NCBI RefSeq assembly: GCF_028682175.1
Contig: NZ_JANHKS010000045.1
Location: forward strand, 1-44,570
Length of the DNA: 44,570 bases
Reading direction: 5' to 3'
Source of the DNA: Pseudomonas putida
GTDB lineage: Bacteria > Pseudomonadota > Gammaproteobacteria > Pseudomonadales > Pseudomonadaceae
In this document: positions 8,414 to 16,897 of the stretch, piece after piece
Layout of the letters: each line of letters begins with the position of its first letter
Numbering within the stretch: the stretch's first letter is position 1
Notes under the pieces: model-generated
Told to the model about the DNA's origin: nothing
The model's input: the letters and a program-made list of their open reading frames with translations, nothing else
The model's database searches: none
Translations under genes and position numbers: made by a program

Positions 8414-8503
8414 CGCCCGCATGATCGGCGGTCCGTTTCTGGAGCCCTCATGAATTCCCTGCCCATTGATGCCGTCCTGCGTGCGGCCGGGCAACCCGCT
8501 TAA
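8414..8503 (+). pseudogene. hrpB: Relic of the resident hrpB promoter and first codons
   Basis: ATG 8450 opens a 17-codon frame whose first ten codons read MNSLPIDAVL, against MSSLPIDAVM at the intact hrpB start 17091. Over these 30 bases I count 23 identities, with most differences at third positions, so these are diverged alleles of one gene. Upstream, CGCCCG lies 36 bases before the ATG in both copies and GGAG precedes both starts at the same distance. Similarity ends at about 8480 and the frame stops at 8503. This is the disrupted 5' end of the host gene, left at the edge of the inserted block. Confidence 0.82.
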
Positions 8504-9423
8504 TACGCCGAACGGGGAATCATGGACATAAACTCGGATTTGAAGATGTTTTCCATAATCTGCATGAAATCCGAAGCCAGCTTGGAACGTTGCTGGTGGC
8601 TGGGGAATACGATAGAAATTTCGAAGGGAATATTTTCATCCAGTTTTCTGAAGGTAATCCCTGGGTATTTCGAGTAGGAGGCCGTAAAGGGATCGCAGAC
8701 GGTGAGCCCGAGACCACCGGAAACCAGGCCGCAGGCGGAGTGAGCGGCGGTGGTTTCGACGCAGGACTGGCTGACGACACCGCGCGCTTCCATCGCTGTA
8801 GTGATGCGGCGCTGTAACGGATTATTGGTGTTCAGTGAGATCAAACGGCGATCATTCAAATCTTCAAGTGTCACCACCTCTTTGCTCGCCAATACATCGT
8901 CACAAGGCATGACACAGACGGCATTGATCGGGGGCAGGGGTATCGACTGAATCCCCGGATACTCGCCTGACGGCACCTGGACAAAACCGATATCGATCTG
9001 ATTCGCCGACGTCAGCTCCATGATGCCCAACGAGTTGCGAACGTCCAGAGACGTTCTGACATCGGGATGTTTTCGGGCGAAACGACATACGCCCTCAGCC
9101 ACGACACTTAAACCGAGCGTGCTCATTGAGCCGATTCTCAGTGTGCCTGTGCGTAGCGTCACCAGGTCTTCCGCAACGCGCTCGATGCGTTCGATACCCT
9201 GATAAAACTTGTCGACTTCGGCGTATAGGAGCTGAGCTTCCGCGCCCGGAATAAGGCGATTGCCTTCACGGCGGAACAGTCGAAGCGACAGTACGATTTC
9301 GAGATCGCGTATGAGCCTGCTGACAGCGGGTTGGGTTATCTGTAGGGCTTCGGCGGCGATGGTCATGCTGCCAGTGAGCATGACTGCCCGAAAGGCTTCC
9401 AGTTGGCGAGGATTCAGCTTCAT
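8500..9423 (-). CDS. LysR-family regulator resembling opine regulators OccR/NocR
   Basis: The 307-residue protein has an N-terminal LysR helix-turn-helix (residues 5-65; LNPRQLEAFRAVMLTGSMTI, TQPAVSRLIRDLE) and a C-terminal effector-binding domain (about 90-300). The N-terminal sequence resembles the OccR/NocR group, which senses opines such as octopine and nopaline; that subgroup placement is my reading of motif similarity. It is divergent from the transporter operon at 9613, and the 189-base gap contains a perfect T-N11-A palindrome. It is therefore probably the substrate-responsive activator of that operon. Its stop lies only about 20 bases from the left island boundary. Confidence 0.9.
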   Translation of the reverse strand: MKLNPRQLEAFRAVMLTGSMTIAAEALQITQPAVSRLIRDLEIVLSLRLFRREGNRLIPGAEAQLLYAEVDKFYQGIERIERVAEDLVTLRTGTLRIGSMSTLGLSVVAEGVCRFARKHPDVRTSLDVRNSLGIMELTSANQIDIGFVQVPSGEYPGIQSIPLPPINAVCVMPCDDVLASKEVVTLEDLNDRRLISLNTNNPLQRRITTAMEARGVVSQSCVETTAAHSACGLVSGGLGLTVCDPFTASYSKYPGITFRKLDENIPFEISIVFPSHQQRSKLASDFMQIMENIFKSEFMSMIPRSAY

Positions 9424-9465
9424 CGTGGCGCTCGAGCGGTATGGGAGAAGGCTTTGGTTAAACGT

Positions 9466-9480
9466 ATAACATTTTGTTAT
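9466..9480. promoter_or_regulatory. LysR-type operator (T-N11-A palindrome)
   Basis: ATAACATTTTGTTAT is an inverted repeat with six-base arms and a TTT centre, containing T-N11-A, the classical LysR box. It lies 43 bases upstream of the regulator start and about 133 bases upstream of the first permease gene. That placement suits autoregulation plus activation of the divergent operon. The match is seen directly; the function is inferred. Confidence 0.65.
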
Positions 9481-9612
9481 GCGCGTCCAACATGTTACCG
9501 GTTTGCGGTAGGCATGTGACAGAGCGATGATCTATTTGCGTTGTTTTATTGAACAGCCTGACTTCGCAATAGTGCCAAGCGGTGCTGACGCAAAATAAAA
9601 AGAGGACAACTC

Positions 9613-10533
9613 GTGCTGAACTATACCTTGCGCAGGTTACTACTCCTGCTACCAATGTTATTCGGAGTATCAATCGTGGTATTCCTGGTGATGCATTTTA
9701 TTCCTGGCGATCCGGCTCAACTGGCTGCGGGACCTGATGCGACAGCCGAAGACGTTGCGCAGATACGGCAAAACTATGGGCTGGATCAACCACTCGTTAC
9801 TCAATACATTATCTATGTAAGAAAAATTGTCAGCGGCGATTTCGGTGAGTCGTTCCAGACATTCACTCCGGTGCTTGAAGGCATTGCAAGAACGCTCCCG
9901 GCGACTATTGAATTGACCGCTGCCGGGATGCTGCTCGCCGTCGTGATTGGTGTTCCATTAGGTATTGTCGCAGCACTAAAGCCTCGAGGGTTTTTAGATG
10001 GTTCGCTCACCACTTTCGCGGTTCTAGGCATATCAGTTCCCGGATTTTTTCTTGGCCTTATATTTATGTCGATCTTTTCGGCCAGCTTAGGCTGGCTACC
10101 ACCGACCGGAAGGGGCGGGTGGCAGCACTTGATATTGCCGGCGGTGACTCTGGGGTTGCCGTATGTTGCAACTTTTTCGAGGCTCGCTCGATCCACGATG
10201 ATGGATGTACTGAAAGAAGATTACATTCGTACCGCCTACGCGAAAGGTGTGCCTGGCTACAAAGTCGTTATCAAGCACGCACTTTCTAACGCGTCCATTC
10301 CACTGGTTACCGTATTTGGGATGGATTTTGGCCGACTCCTGGGAGGGGCCGTTATTGTCGAGACCGTATTTGCCTGGCCAGGGATGGGGCGTTTTCTGAT
10401 CGATGCAATCATGGCTCGAGACATTTATGTCGTACAAGGCACTGTCCTTGTGTTTGCAGCCTTGGTAGTAATCATAAATTTAATGGTGGACCTCGTATAT
10501 GGCATCCTCGATCCTCGCATCACCTACAACTGA
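9613..10533 (+). CDS. ABC transporter permease, DppB/OppB type
   Basis: This 306-residue inner-membrane permease starts at GTG 9613 with AGAGGA upstream. The N-terminus (LNYTLRRLLLLLPMLFGVSI) is typical of DppB/OppB/NikB permeases, with FIPGDPAQLAAGPDAT next. The EAA coupling region lies around residues 195-225 (EDYIRTAYAKGVPGYKVVIK), followed by PGMGRFLIDAI. Six membrane segments are expected. It heads the operon and should pair with the permease at 10541. Peptide-family permeases also carry nickel, opines and aminocarboxylates, so the substrate is not settled by family. Codon use is more AT-rich than the backbone. Confidence 0.93.
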   Translation: MLNYTLRRLLLLLPMLFGVSIVVFLVMHFIPGDPAQLAAGPDATAEDVAQIRQNYGLDQPLVTQYIIYVRKIVSGDFGESFQTFTPVLEGIARTLPATIELTAAGMLLAVVIGVPLGIVAALKPRGFLDGSLTTFAVLGISVPGFFLGLIFMSIFSASLGWLPPTGRGGWQHLILPAVTLGLPYVATFSRLARSTMMDVLKEDYIRTAYAKGVPGYKVVIKHALSNASIPLVTVFGMDFGRLLGGAVIVETVFAWPGMGRFLIDAIMARDIYVVQGTVLVFAALVVIINLMVDLVYGILDPRITYN

Positions 10534-10540
10534 GGCTGAT

Positions 10541-11404
10541 ATGCATCTGCCGAAAAAGCGCGGGCCGGGCTTTGTGGGTTTTCTCATATCCAATAAACGT
10601 TGGTTTGCGCTTGGTGCATTCATTGTCATCCTGGCAATGATCGCAGCTGCGTTATGTGCACCTTTTCTGTTTGATTGGGATTCGGTGACAAAAATCAACC
10701 TCTCCAGGTCACTGATCGGTCCGGGCACTGACTCTTTACTTGGTACGGATCAAATGGGCCGGGACTTGTTAGGAAGAGTCCTGTGGGGCGCTCGCATCAC
10801 ACTCACTGTGGCAGTATCCAGTGTCGCTATCGCGTTGCTGGTCGGCGTTTCAGTAGGCGCAGCTTGCGGGTATTACAACGGCACCCTTGCCAGTCTGGTC
10901 ATGCGGATCATGGATTCCATGATCGCGTTCCCCAGGACGTTGGTAGCGATTCTGATTATTACCGTCGCGGGAAACAGCATCCTGAGCCTGACACTCGCCA
11001 TTGCCATCTCGACCATTCCTATCTATGTCCGATTTTTTGCAGGGCCGGTGATCGCCCTGAGAAACCGCGAGTTTGTACTCGCCTCGAAATCGATCGGTGT
11101 CGGCGATCTGCGATTGTTACTGGTGCACATTCTGCCCAACATTGGCTCGCTGGTCATTATTCAGGCAACCGTATCGCTGGCTGAAGCCATCCTGATTGGT
11201 TCCGGGCTGAGCTTCCTGGGGCTTGGCCCACCGCCGCCAACGCCGGAGTGGGGTTCGATGATTGCCGAGTCCCGGCCGTTACTGACTACCCATCCGTATG
11301 TCTTGCTCGCGCCTGGTTGCGCCCTGGTCCTGACCATATTGAGCTTCAACATTGTTGGCGATGCGCTACGGGATTATATCGACCCGAAATCGCGAAACGC
11401 TTGA
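10541..11404 (+). CDS. ABC transporter permease, DppC/OppC type
   Basis: The second permease (287 residues from this start) has the DppC N-terminal membrane segment, LGTDQMGRDLLGRVLWGARI (a signature of this family), an EAA-type loop LRNREFVLASKSIGVGDLRL, and the C-terminal GSGLSFLGLGPPPPTPEWGS. It forms the channel with the 9613 product. ATG 10541 is favoured because CTGAGG lies a few bases upstream and it begins just after the preceding stop. An in-frame ATG at 10499 would overlap the upstream gene by 35 bases and cannot be excluded. Confidence 0.92.
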   Translation: MHLPKKRGPGFVGFLISNKRWFALGAFIVILAMIAAALCAPFLFDWDSVTKINLSRSLIGPGTDSLLGTDQMGRDLLGRVLWGARITLTVAVSSVAIALLVGVSVGAACGYYNGTLASLVMRIMDSMIAFPRTLVAILIITVAGNSILSLTLAIAISTIPIYVRFFAGPVIALRNREFVLASKSIGVGDLRLLLVHILPNIGSLVIIQATVSLAEAILIGSGLSFLGLGPPPPTPEWGSMIAESRPLLTTHPYVLLAPGCALVLTILSFNIVGDALRDYIDPKSRNA

Positions 11405-11463
11405 TTCAAATCAAGACGGTAACCGCCGATGAGTTCCACAAAATAATAGAGCGAGACGATGTG

Positions 11464-13044
11464 ATGGGACGCTTAAACTTTCGGGCAGTACTCATACGCA
11501 GTTTTACTGTTCTAGGCATCCTGGGGCTGTCGGCCAGTTTGCCGACTGTTGTATATGCTAAAGAGGCGGGGCAGATAACGTTTGTCCAAGGCTCTGACAT
11601 CGATACGCTGGACCCTGCCGTTTCGCGCAGCGTACCTTCTTATAATGTAATTGATCACGTATTCAACAGGCTGATCGCCTGGGGTGGAAAAGATCGCTCA
11701 AATTTCGTACCTGATTTGGCAGCGTCATGGTCGAGAACAGAAGATGGAAAGCGATGGACGTTCGTGTTGAAGCAAGGCATTAAATTTCACGACGGTACGG
11801 ATTTCAATGCTGAGGCTGTGAAATTCAATCTGGATAGAATTCGTAACCCTGAATTGGGATCTCCGCATCGTTCTTTCTATGCGGATATCCTGTCGGTGGA
11901 AGTCGTGTCGCCGTATCAGGTTCAGATTACGACAAAAAACCCTTCCCCCACCATGCTGGAATTGCTGGCAAGCGAATCCTCGTCAATGAACAGCCCCGCA
12001 GCGGTCGCTAAATACGGTCGAACCTATGGGCATCATCCTGTGGGTACTGGGCCCTACATTTTTGATAGCTGGATACCCAATGACCAGGCCGTCCTTGAAA
12101 AGAACGCCACTTTTTATGGGCAACCCGGTAAACCTTCAAAAATTGTATTCCGCCCAGTGAGAGAGGATTCTTCTCGAGTCATTGAACTTCGGACAAACAA
12201 TGCTGACGTCGCGGCCAATTTGTCGCCAGAAGCCGCGATTGAGTTGACACTACTCAAAAAATCCACGTTGATCCGAGTGCCAAGTACATTTCAGATCTTC
12301 TTTGAGATGAACCTGACAAAACCGCCATTCGATGACCCGCGTATCCGTCGTGCAGTCAGTATGGCAATCGATCGTCAGGCACTGGTGAACAAGGTTCTGC
12401 TTGGCTATGGAAAGGTGCCTACAGGTCCATTCCCTGAAGGTACCCAGGCACGACAAGCATTCGCTCCGGTCAAGTACGATCCTGAAGCCGCGAGGAAAAT
12501 CATTGATGAAGTCTATCCCGGAGGTTATCCAGGGACCATTGTCATGTGGACGCCGGCGGGCCGTTATACCAAGGATCGACAAGTCGCCGAAGTTGTTCAA
12601 GGTTATCTCAATGCCGTAGGGCTCAAGACCGAATTCAAGGTGTGGGAATGGGCCACATACCAAAAAAACCTGTACCGCCCCGAGCCCGGAAAAGGAACAG
12701 GTAAAGGGACGAATGACGCAAATATGTGGTTGCTTGGCACAGGCATTTCTGATGCTGACATCCGCTTGCGTCGGAAGTTGTCCACGGGAGATGCACAGAA
12801 TCTAACTGGGTATAGCAATCCCGATGTAGACAGCTATCTCCAGCTTGCCTCTCGTGAGCTGGATGAAAAAAAGCGCATGTCTTATTACGGCCAGATACAA
12901 CAGATCCTTTGGGAGCAGGATGCAGACAATCTGCCTCTTTTTGACCAGGAGCAAGTTGTTGGCGTGCGCAAAGGTTTGAATGGTCTTGATATTGATTATG
13001 AAGGGACCATCGATTTCAAGAATGTAGAACTCATTGACCGGTGA
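11464..13044 (+). CDS. Periplasmic substrate-binding protein, peptide/opine ABC family
   Basis: This 526-residue SBP_bac_5 family protein has a clear signal peptide (MGRLNFRAVLIRSFTVLGIL, cleavage after VYA). The mature part starts with QITFVQGSDIDTLDPAVSRS, the usual family opening, and contains WSRTEDGKRWTFVLKQGIKF and HDGTDFNAEAVKFNLDR, then FDDPRIRRAVSMAIDRQALV. Length and order of motifs are normal for DppA/OppA-type proteins. It sets the specificity of the importer; nothing in the motifs defines the ligand. GTG 11461 and ATG 11464 are adjacent candidate starts with only a weak ribosome site. It lies 59 bases after the permease stop. Confidence 0.93.
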   Translation: MGRLNFRAVLIRSFTVLGILGLSASLPTVVYAKEAGQITFVQGSDIDTLDPAVSRSVPSYNVIDHVFNRLIAWGGKDRSNFVPDLAASWSRTEDGKRWTFVLKQGIKFHDGTDFNAEAVKFNLDRIRNPELGSPHRSFYADILSVEVVSPYQVQITTKNPSPTMLELLASESSSMNSPAAVAKYGRTYGHHPVGTGPYIFDSWIPNDQAVLEKNATFYGQPGKPSKIVFRPVREDSSRVIELRTNNADVAANLSPEAAIELTLLKKSTLIRVPSTFQIFFEMNLTKPPFDDPRIRRAVSMAIDRQALVNKVLLGYGKVPTGPFPEGTQARQAFAPVKYDPEAARKIIDEVYPGGYPGTIVMWTPAGRYTKDRQVAEVVQGYLNAVGLKTEFKVWEWATYQKNLYRPEPGKGTGKGTNDANMWLLGTGISDADIRLRRKLSTGDAQNLTGYSNPDVDSYLQLASRELDEKKRMSYYGQIQQILWEQDADNLPLFDQEQVVGVRKGLNGLDIDYEGTIDFKNVELIDR

Positions 13045-13049
13045 TTTAA

Positions 13050-14555
13050 ATGTCGAATGTAAATGCCAACGAAGCCCTGTTGACCGATGCTCGTCTGAGT
13101 GCCCCTCCTGCCGAGCGCATGGTCAAATACCATGACATTCCTGCTCTTGAAACCGAGAAACGACAATTCAATGAATTCGTTGAAGTCGACCTGGCTCATA
13201 CCGTCATGCTCGTCGAGCAGAAAATTCTTTCTGAATCCGTAGGGCAAGCCATCCTGGCGGAGCTGCGGGATATACGAACAATGTCTCCATCAGACTTCCC
13301 GTTCGATGTGAAGAAAGGCAGCTTTCTACTCCAGGTTGAATCGTACCTGTTCTCCAGAATTGGCGAAGATTCGGCAGGGCAAATGCACACAGGCCGCAGT
13401 CGTATCGACCAAGGAGCGACGGTCCGTCGTCTTTACGATCGCAAGCGCATTCTTGCCGTGCTCGACCGTATCAATGAATTTCAGGTGGCTCTGATCCAGA
13501 AGGCGGCGCAGTACTCGAGCACCATCATGCCGGGCTATACACATATGCAGCACGCTCAGCCATGGGTTTTTGGTCACTATCTGCTGAGTTTCACTTCAAG
13601 GTTGCACGATAGCTTCAGCCGCCTGGTGCAGGCCTATAGCAGAGTCAACAGGAATCCTCTGGGAGCCGTGGGGCTGGCCGGTACTTCTTGGCCTTTGGAT
13701 CGTGCGCGTACGACGCATTTGCTGGGTTTCGATAGTCTTGTGGAAAACTCCAAGCTGGGCAGGGAAGCGTGGTACGCGGCAGAGACGATCGGCGCTCTGT
13801 CATTTGTCATGGCTGATTTGAATGATCTTGCTACCGATTTGCACATCTGGTCGAGTGTCGAATTCGGGACGGTAGAGAGCCACGACGGTTACTGCGGTAC
13901 CAGCAGCATCTTTCCGCAGAAGAAAAATCCCAGCGGTCTGGAAACGATCAAGAAAGCAGCCGGCGGGTCCGTTACCTGGCTTGGCACGGCGTTGGCGACT
14001 TTCAGATCCGAAGGGACCGGCGATCAGGCAATGCGCGACTTGCCGTTGATACACGATGCCCTTGCGACTACAGAAGGAATGCTCGACCTGTTCACTGGAA
14101 TCATCGAAACGCTGATCGTGCATGAGGACCGGATGTCGGCTCTCTTGTCGGGGAGTTGGTGTACTGCGAGCAATCTGGCCGACGTTATCGTTCGAGATAA
14201 AGGTATCTCGTTCCGTCAGGTTCACCACGTGGTGGCGCGCCTGGTTCGTAACAGCTTGCTCGCCGGTGTATCGCCCGGGATGGTGACGGGGGCGGCGCTG
14301 GATCAAGCGGCTATGGAAACTATTGGTTCAGCGCTCCATTACTCGGATGCGCAGGTCCGCGATTCGTTGAGTCCGCGTCGGTTTGTCGAAACTCGAATCT
14401 CTGCGGGTGGAGTAGGCCCCGGCGAAATCAAGAGGTTGTTGTCGATTGCGCGAAAAGAGCTTCAGCAAGATTGCGAGTGGGTTGCCCTGCATCGGCGCAA
14501 GCTCGCCCAGTCTCGGGCTGACCTCGACGCCGCCATTTCGAAAATTGTCGATTGA
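13050..14555 (+). CDS. Argininosuccinate-lyase-like enzyme of unknown substrate
   Basis: The 501-residue protein belongs to the ArgH branch of the fumarase/aspartase superfamily, whose members cleave a C-N bond and release fumarate. It shows HTGRSRIDQ at 113-121, THMQHAQP at 164-171 (the catalytic-acid His region), and the mobile loop GTSSIFPQKKNP at 283-294 with the catalytic-base serine. Position 119 is Ile where ArgH has the substrate-binding Asn of SRND. It is longer than typical ArgH (about 460) and sits in a transporter operon rather than near arginine genes. EDDS lyase, an ArgH relative acting on aminocarboxylates, is a plausible model. Function is inferred, not shown. Confidence 0.88.
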   Translation: MSNVNANEALLTDARLSAPPAERMVKYHDIPALETEKRQFNEFVEVDLAHTVMLVEQKILSESVGQAILAELRDIRTMSPSDFPFDVKKGSFLLQVESYLFSRIGEDSAGQMHTGRSRIDQGATVRRLYDRKRILAVLDRINEFQVALIQKAAQYSSTIMPGYTHMQHAQPWVFGHYLLSFTSRLHDSFSRLVQAYSRVNRNPLGAVGLAGTSWPLDRARTTHLLGFDSLVENSKLGREAWYAAETIGALSFVMADLNDLATDLHIWSSVEFGTVESHDGYCGTSSIFPQKKNPSGLETIKKAAGGSVTWLGTALATFRSEGTGDQAMRDLPLIHDALATTEGMLDLFTGIIETLIVHEDRMSALLSGSWCTASNLADVIVRDKGISFRQVHHVVARLVRNSLLAGVSPGMVTGAALDQAAMETIGSALHYSDAQVRDSLSPRRFVETRISAGGVGPGEIKRLLSIARKELQQDCEWVALHRRKLAQSRADLDAAISKIVD

Positions 14556-14566
14556 AGGAGCCTCCC

Positions 14567-16411
14567 ATGAACCAGAATTTGGTAGCCCGTGTTAAGAACC
14601 TGAGCATTGGGTTCGGCGCCACGGGGAGCGAATCGCCGGTTGTACGTGACGTTTCATTCGAGGTGATGCGTGGTCAGACGCTCGCTATCGTAGGCGAGTC
14701 GGGCTCCGGAAAATCCGTGACTTCGATGGCAATGATGGGCCTGATCAAGCGTGCCGGGGGGCGGGTTCTCTCGGGGTCGATGGAGCTGCAAACCAAGGAC
14801 GACAAAATGATCGACCTGGTCTCGGCTCCCGAGTCTGTGATGCGTCATCTCAGAGGTTCGTCGATGTCGATGATCTTTCAGGAACCAATGACCTCGCTGA
14901 ACCCGGTCTTCAAGATCAGCTCTCAACTCACTGAGGCCATTATTCTGCATAAGCACTGCAGTCGTGCAGAAGCGCAAGCCCAGGCGTTACGCATGCTCGA
15001 TCTGGTGCGCATTCCTGATGCGAAGCAGATCATGAACAGGTTTCCCCATGAGCTTTCTGGCGGGATGCGCCAGCGCGTCATGATTGCCATGTCGCTGGTT
15101 TGTGAACCCGCATTGCTGATCGCCGATGAGCCGACAACCGCTCTGGACGTAACAGTCCAGGCGCAGATTCTGCGCATCATCAAGGAACTGCAAAGCAGCC
15201 TGGCGATGGGCGTGATTTTTATCACGCACGATATGGGCGTTGTGGCAGAGGTCGCAGACCAGGTGATGGTGATGAAAAAAGGCGAGACCGTCGAGCAGGG
15301 TCCAGCCAAGGCTATTCTGCAGTCCCCCCGGCAACCCTATACCCGTTCATTGCTGGCTGCGGTTCCTAGAATTGGCTCTATGCACGGTACGTGTTTGCCC
15401 GCAAAATTTCCGCTGATCGATGATAAAACCGCTGAGTCCTCACCGGGATCAGCCACCGCCAGTAACGTTGCTCCTGCCTACGACCAGGCACCCATTCTCA
15501 GCGTAAAGTCGTTATCCATTCGATATGACCTCAAGGGCGGTCTTCTCGGAAAGGTCAGACGCCGGGTCCATGCCGTCGAAGCCATCGACTTTGATATTTA
15601 CTCTGGTGAAACACTGGCTCTGGTGGGCGAATCCGGATGTGGCAAATCTACCAGCGCTCGCGCAATTGCCGGTCTGATGCCGATACAGGGAGGGGATATT
15701 GTCTTCGGCGGTAAAAACCTTGCGTCATTGAACAAGAGTGGTTTGAAGACGCTGCGTCGCGACATTCAAATGGTCTTTCAAGACCCTTATGCATCCCTCA
15801 ACCCGCGCCTGACGATCGAGGACAGTCTTCTAGAGCCGCTGTATGTACATGACATTGCCCGTGGCGCCGAAGCGCGCAAGCAAGTTCGAAACCTGTTGGA
15901 GCGAGTTGGGCTGTCTGCTGAACAGGCGCAACGTTACCCACACGAGTTTTCCGGAGGGCAGCGGCAGCGGATTTGCATCGCTCGCGCGCTGACGCTATCC
16001 CCCAAGCTGATCATTGCCGATGAAGCGGTGTCGGCTCTGGACGTGTCCATACAGGCACAAGTGATCAATCTCATGCAGGATTTGCAGCGTGATCTGGGAA
16101 TTTCATTTCTGTTCATCTCCCATGACCTTGCGGTGGTTGAGCGGGTCAGTCATCGGGTGGGGGTGATGTACCACGGTCGTATCGTCGAAATTGGCCCGCG
16201 TCGCTCAGTGTTTGAACATCCGCATCATGCCTACACCCAGAAATTATTGAGCGCAGTACCTTCTGCTGATCTGGACGCCCCCAGGAAACCGTTCAGCCTG
16301 ATGGAAGAAGTCGTGCCGAGCAGGATTTATGACATTGACTATCAGGCACCTGACGTCAGCTATCTGGAGGTAGGGCCTGGTCACTTCGTCGCCAATTCGG
16401 GCTTTATGTAA
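14567..16411 (+). CDS. Fused double ABC ATPase, DppD-DppF type
   Basis: One 614-residue chain carries both nucleotide-binding domains that are usually encoded by two genes. Domain 1 has Walker A GESGSGKS (43-50), signature LSGGM (163-167) and Walker B LLIADEP (183-189). Domain 2 has GESGCGKS (354-361), FSGGQ (461-465) and LIIADEA (481-487), where Ala replaces the usual Pro. An oligopeptide-transporter extension (PRQPYTRSLLAAVP) follows domain 1 and its equivalent (HHAYTQKLLSAVP) follows domain 2. Start ATG 14567 has AAGGAG six bases upstream; the frame is open from TTG 14552. It powers the importer encoded just upstream. Confidence 0.94.
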   Translation: MNQNLVARVKNLSIGFGATGSESPVVRDVSFEVMRGQTLAIVGESGSGKSVTSMAMMGLIKRAGGRVLSGSMELQTKDDKMIDLVSAPESVMRHLRGSSMSMIFQEPMTSLNPVFKISSQLTEAIILHKHCSRAEAQAQALRMLDLVRIPDAKQIMNRFPHELSGGMRQRVMIAMSLVCEPALLIADEPTTALDVTVQAQILRIIKELQSSLAMGVIFITHDMGVVAEVADQVMVMKKGETVEQGPAKAILQSPRQPYTRSLLAAVPRIGSMHGTCLPAKFPLIDDKTAESSPGSATASNVAPAYDQAPILSVKSLSIRYDLKGGLLGKVRRRVHAVEAIDFDIYSGETLALVGESGCGKSTSARAIAGLMPIQGGDIVFGGKNLASLNKSGLKTLRRDIQMVFQDPYASLNPRLTIEDSLLEPLYVHDIARGAEARKQVRNLLERVGLSAEQAQRYPHEFSGGQRQRICIARALTLSPKLIIADEAVSALDVSIQAQVINLMQDLQRDLGISFLFISHDLAVVERVSHRVGVMYHGRIVEIGPRRSVFEHPHHAYTQKLLSAVPSADLDAPRKPFSLMEEVVPSRIYDIDYQAPDVSYLEVGPGHFVANSGFM

Positions 16412-16492
16412 TTCGTCAACGGATGTTGCCCCGCCGTGTTGAATCCGCTGTGCTTGCCAGGCACCGCCAATCACCTATTCAGGAGACCCATA

Positions 16493-16897
16493 ATGTCTGA
16501 CCGTGAAATCATCATTCCAGATGCCATGAAGTCTGTGGTCGAACGCGCGGGTTACGCCCCCGCTGTCAAGATCGGCGACACCCTGTACTGTGCTGGCCAG
16601 GTAGGCAGGACTGCTGATCTGGAAGTAATTCGGGACCCCGAGCAGCAGTTCATCAGCGCCTGGGAAAACCTGGCGTGCGTGCTGGCCGCTGGCGGCTGCA
16701 GCTTCGAGGACGTGGTCGACATGACCACTTATCATGTGGATATGTCGAAGCATATGGCGGTGTTTCGCGAAGTGAAGAATCGGATATTCCCCAGAGGCCT
16801 TTGCGCCTGGACCTGTATCGGCGTCAGTGAGCTGGCGCATCCGGGTCTGTTGGTGGAAATCAAGTGTGTGGCAGTGCGGCGAACTTTAAAAAAGTGA
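16493..16897 (+). CDS. RidA/YjgF-family protein lacking the deaminase arginine
   Basis: This 134-residue protein has the chorismate-mutase-like RidA fold features: YAPAVKIGDTLYCAGQVG near residues 20-37, a central VLAAGGCSFEDVVDMTTYHV, and the C-terminal LLVEIKCVAVRR. Canonical RidA, which hydrolyses reactive enamines/imines from PLP enzymes, has an invariant Arg in RSCVEV; the aligned position here reads WTCIGV, so Arg is replaced by Trp. That suggests another Rid subfamily, perhaps acting on a product of the neighbouring lyase. AGGAGA precedes the ATG. It is the last gene of the operon. Confidence 0.88.
   Translation: MSDREIIIPDAMKSVVERAGYAPAVKIGDTLYCAGQVGRTADLEVIRDPEQQFISAWENLACVLAAGGCSFEDVVDMTTYHVDMSKHMAVFREVKNRIFPRGLCAWTCIGVSELAHPGLLVEIKCVAVRRTLKK

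Noticed and set aside
8450..8503. 17-codon open frame with a good ribosome site as a small-peptide gene
   Set aside because: Its first ten codons are the hrpB N-terminus; it is better explained as a truncated gene relic.
13050..14555. Housekeeping argininosuccinate lyase (argH)
   Set aside because: The substrate motif is altered, the protein is longer than usual and it sits in a transporter operon with a LysR regulator rather than with arginine genes.
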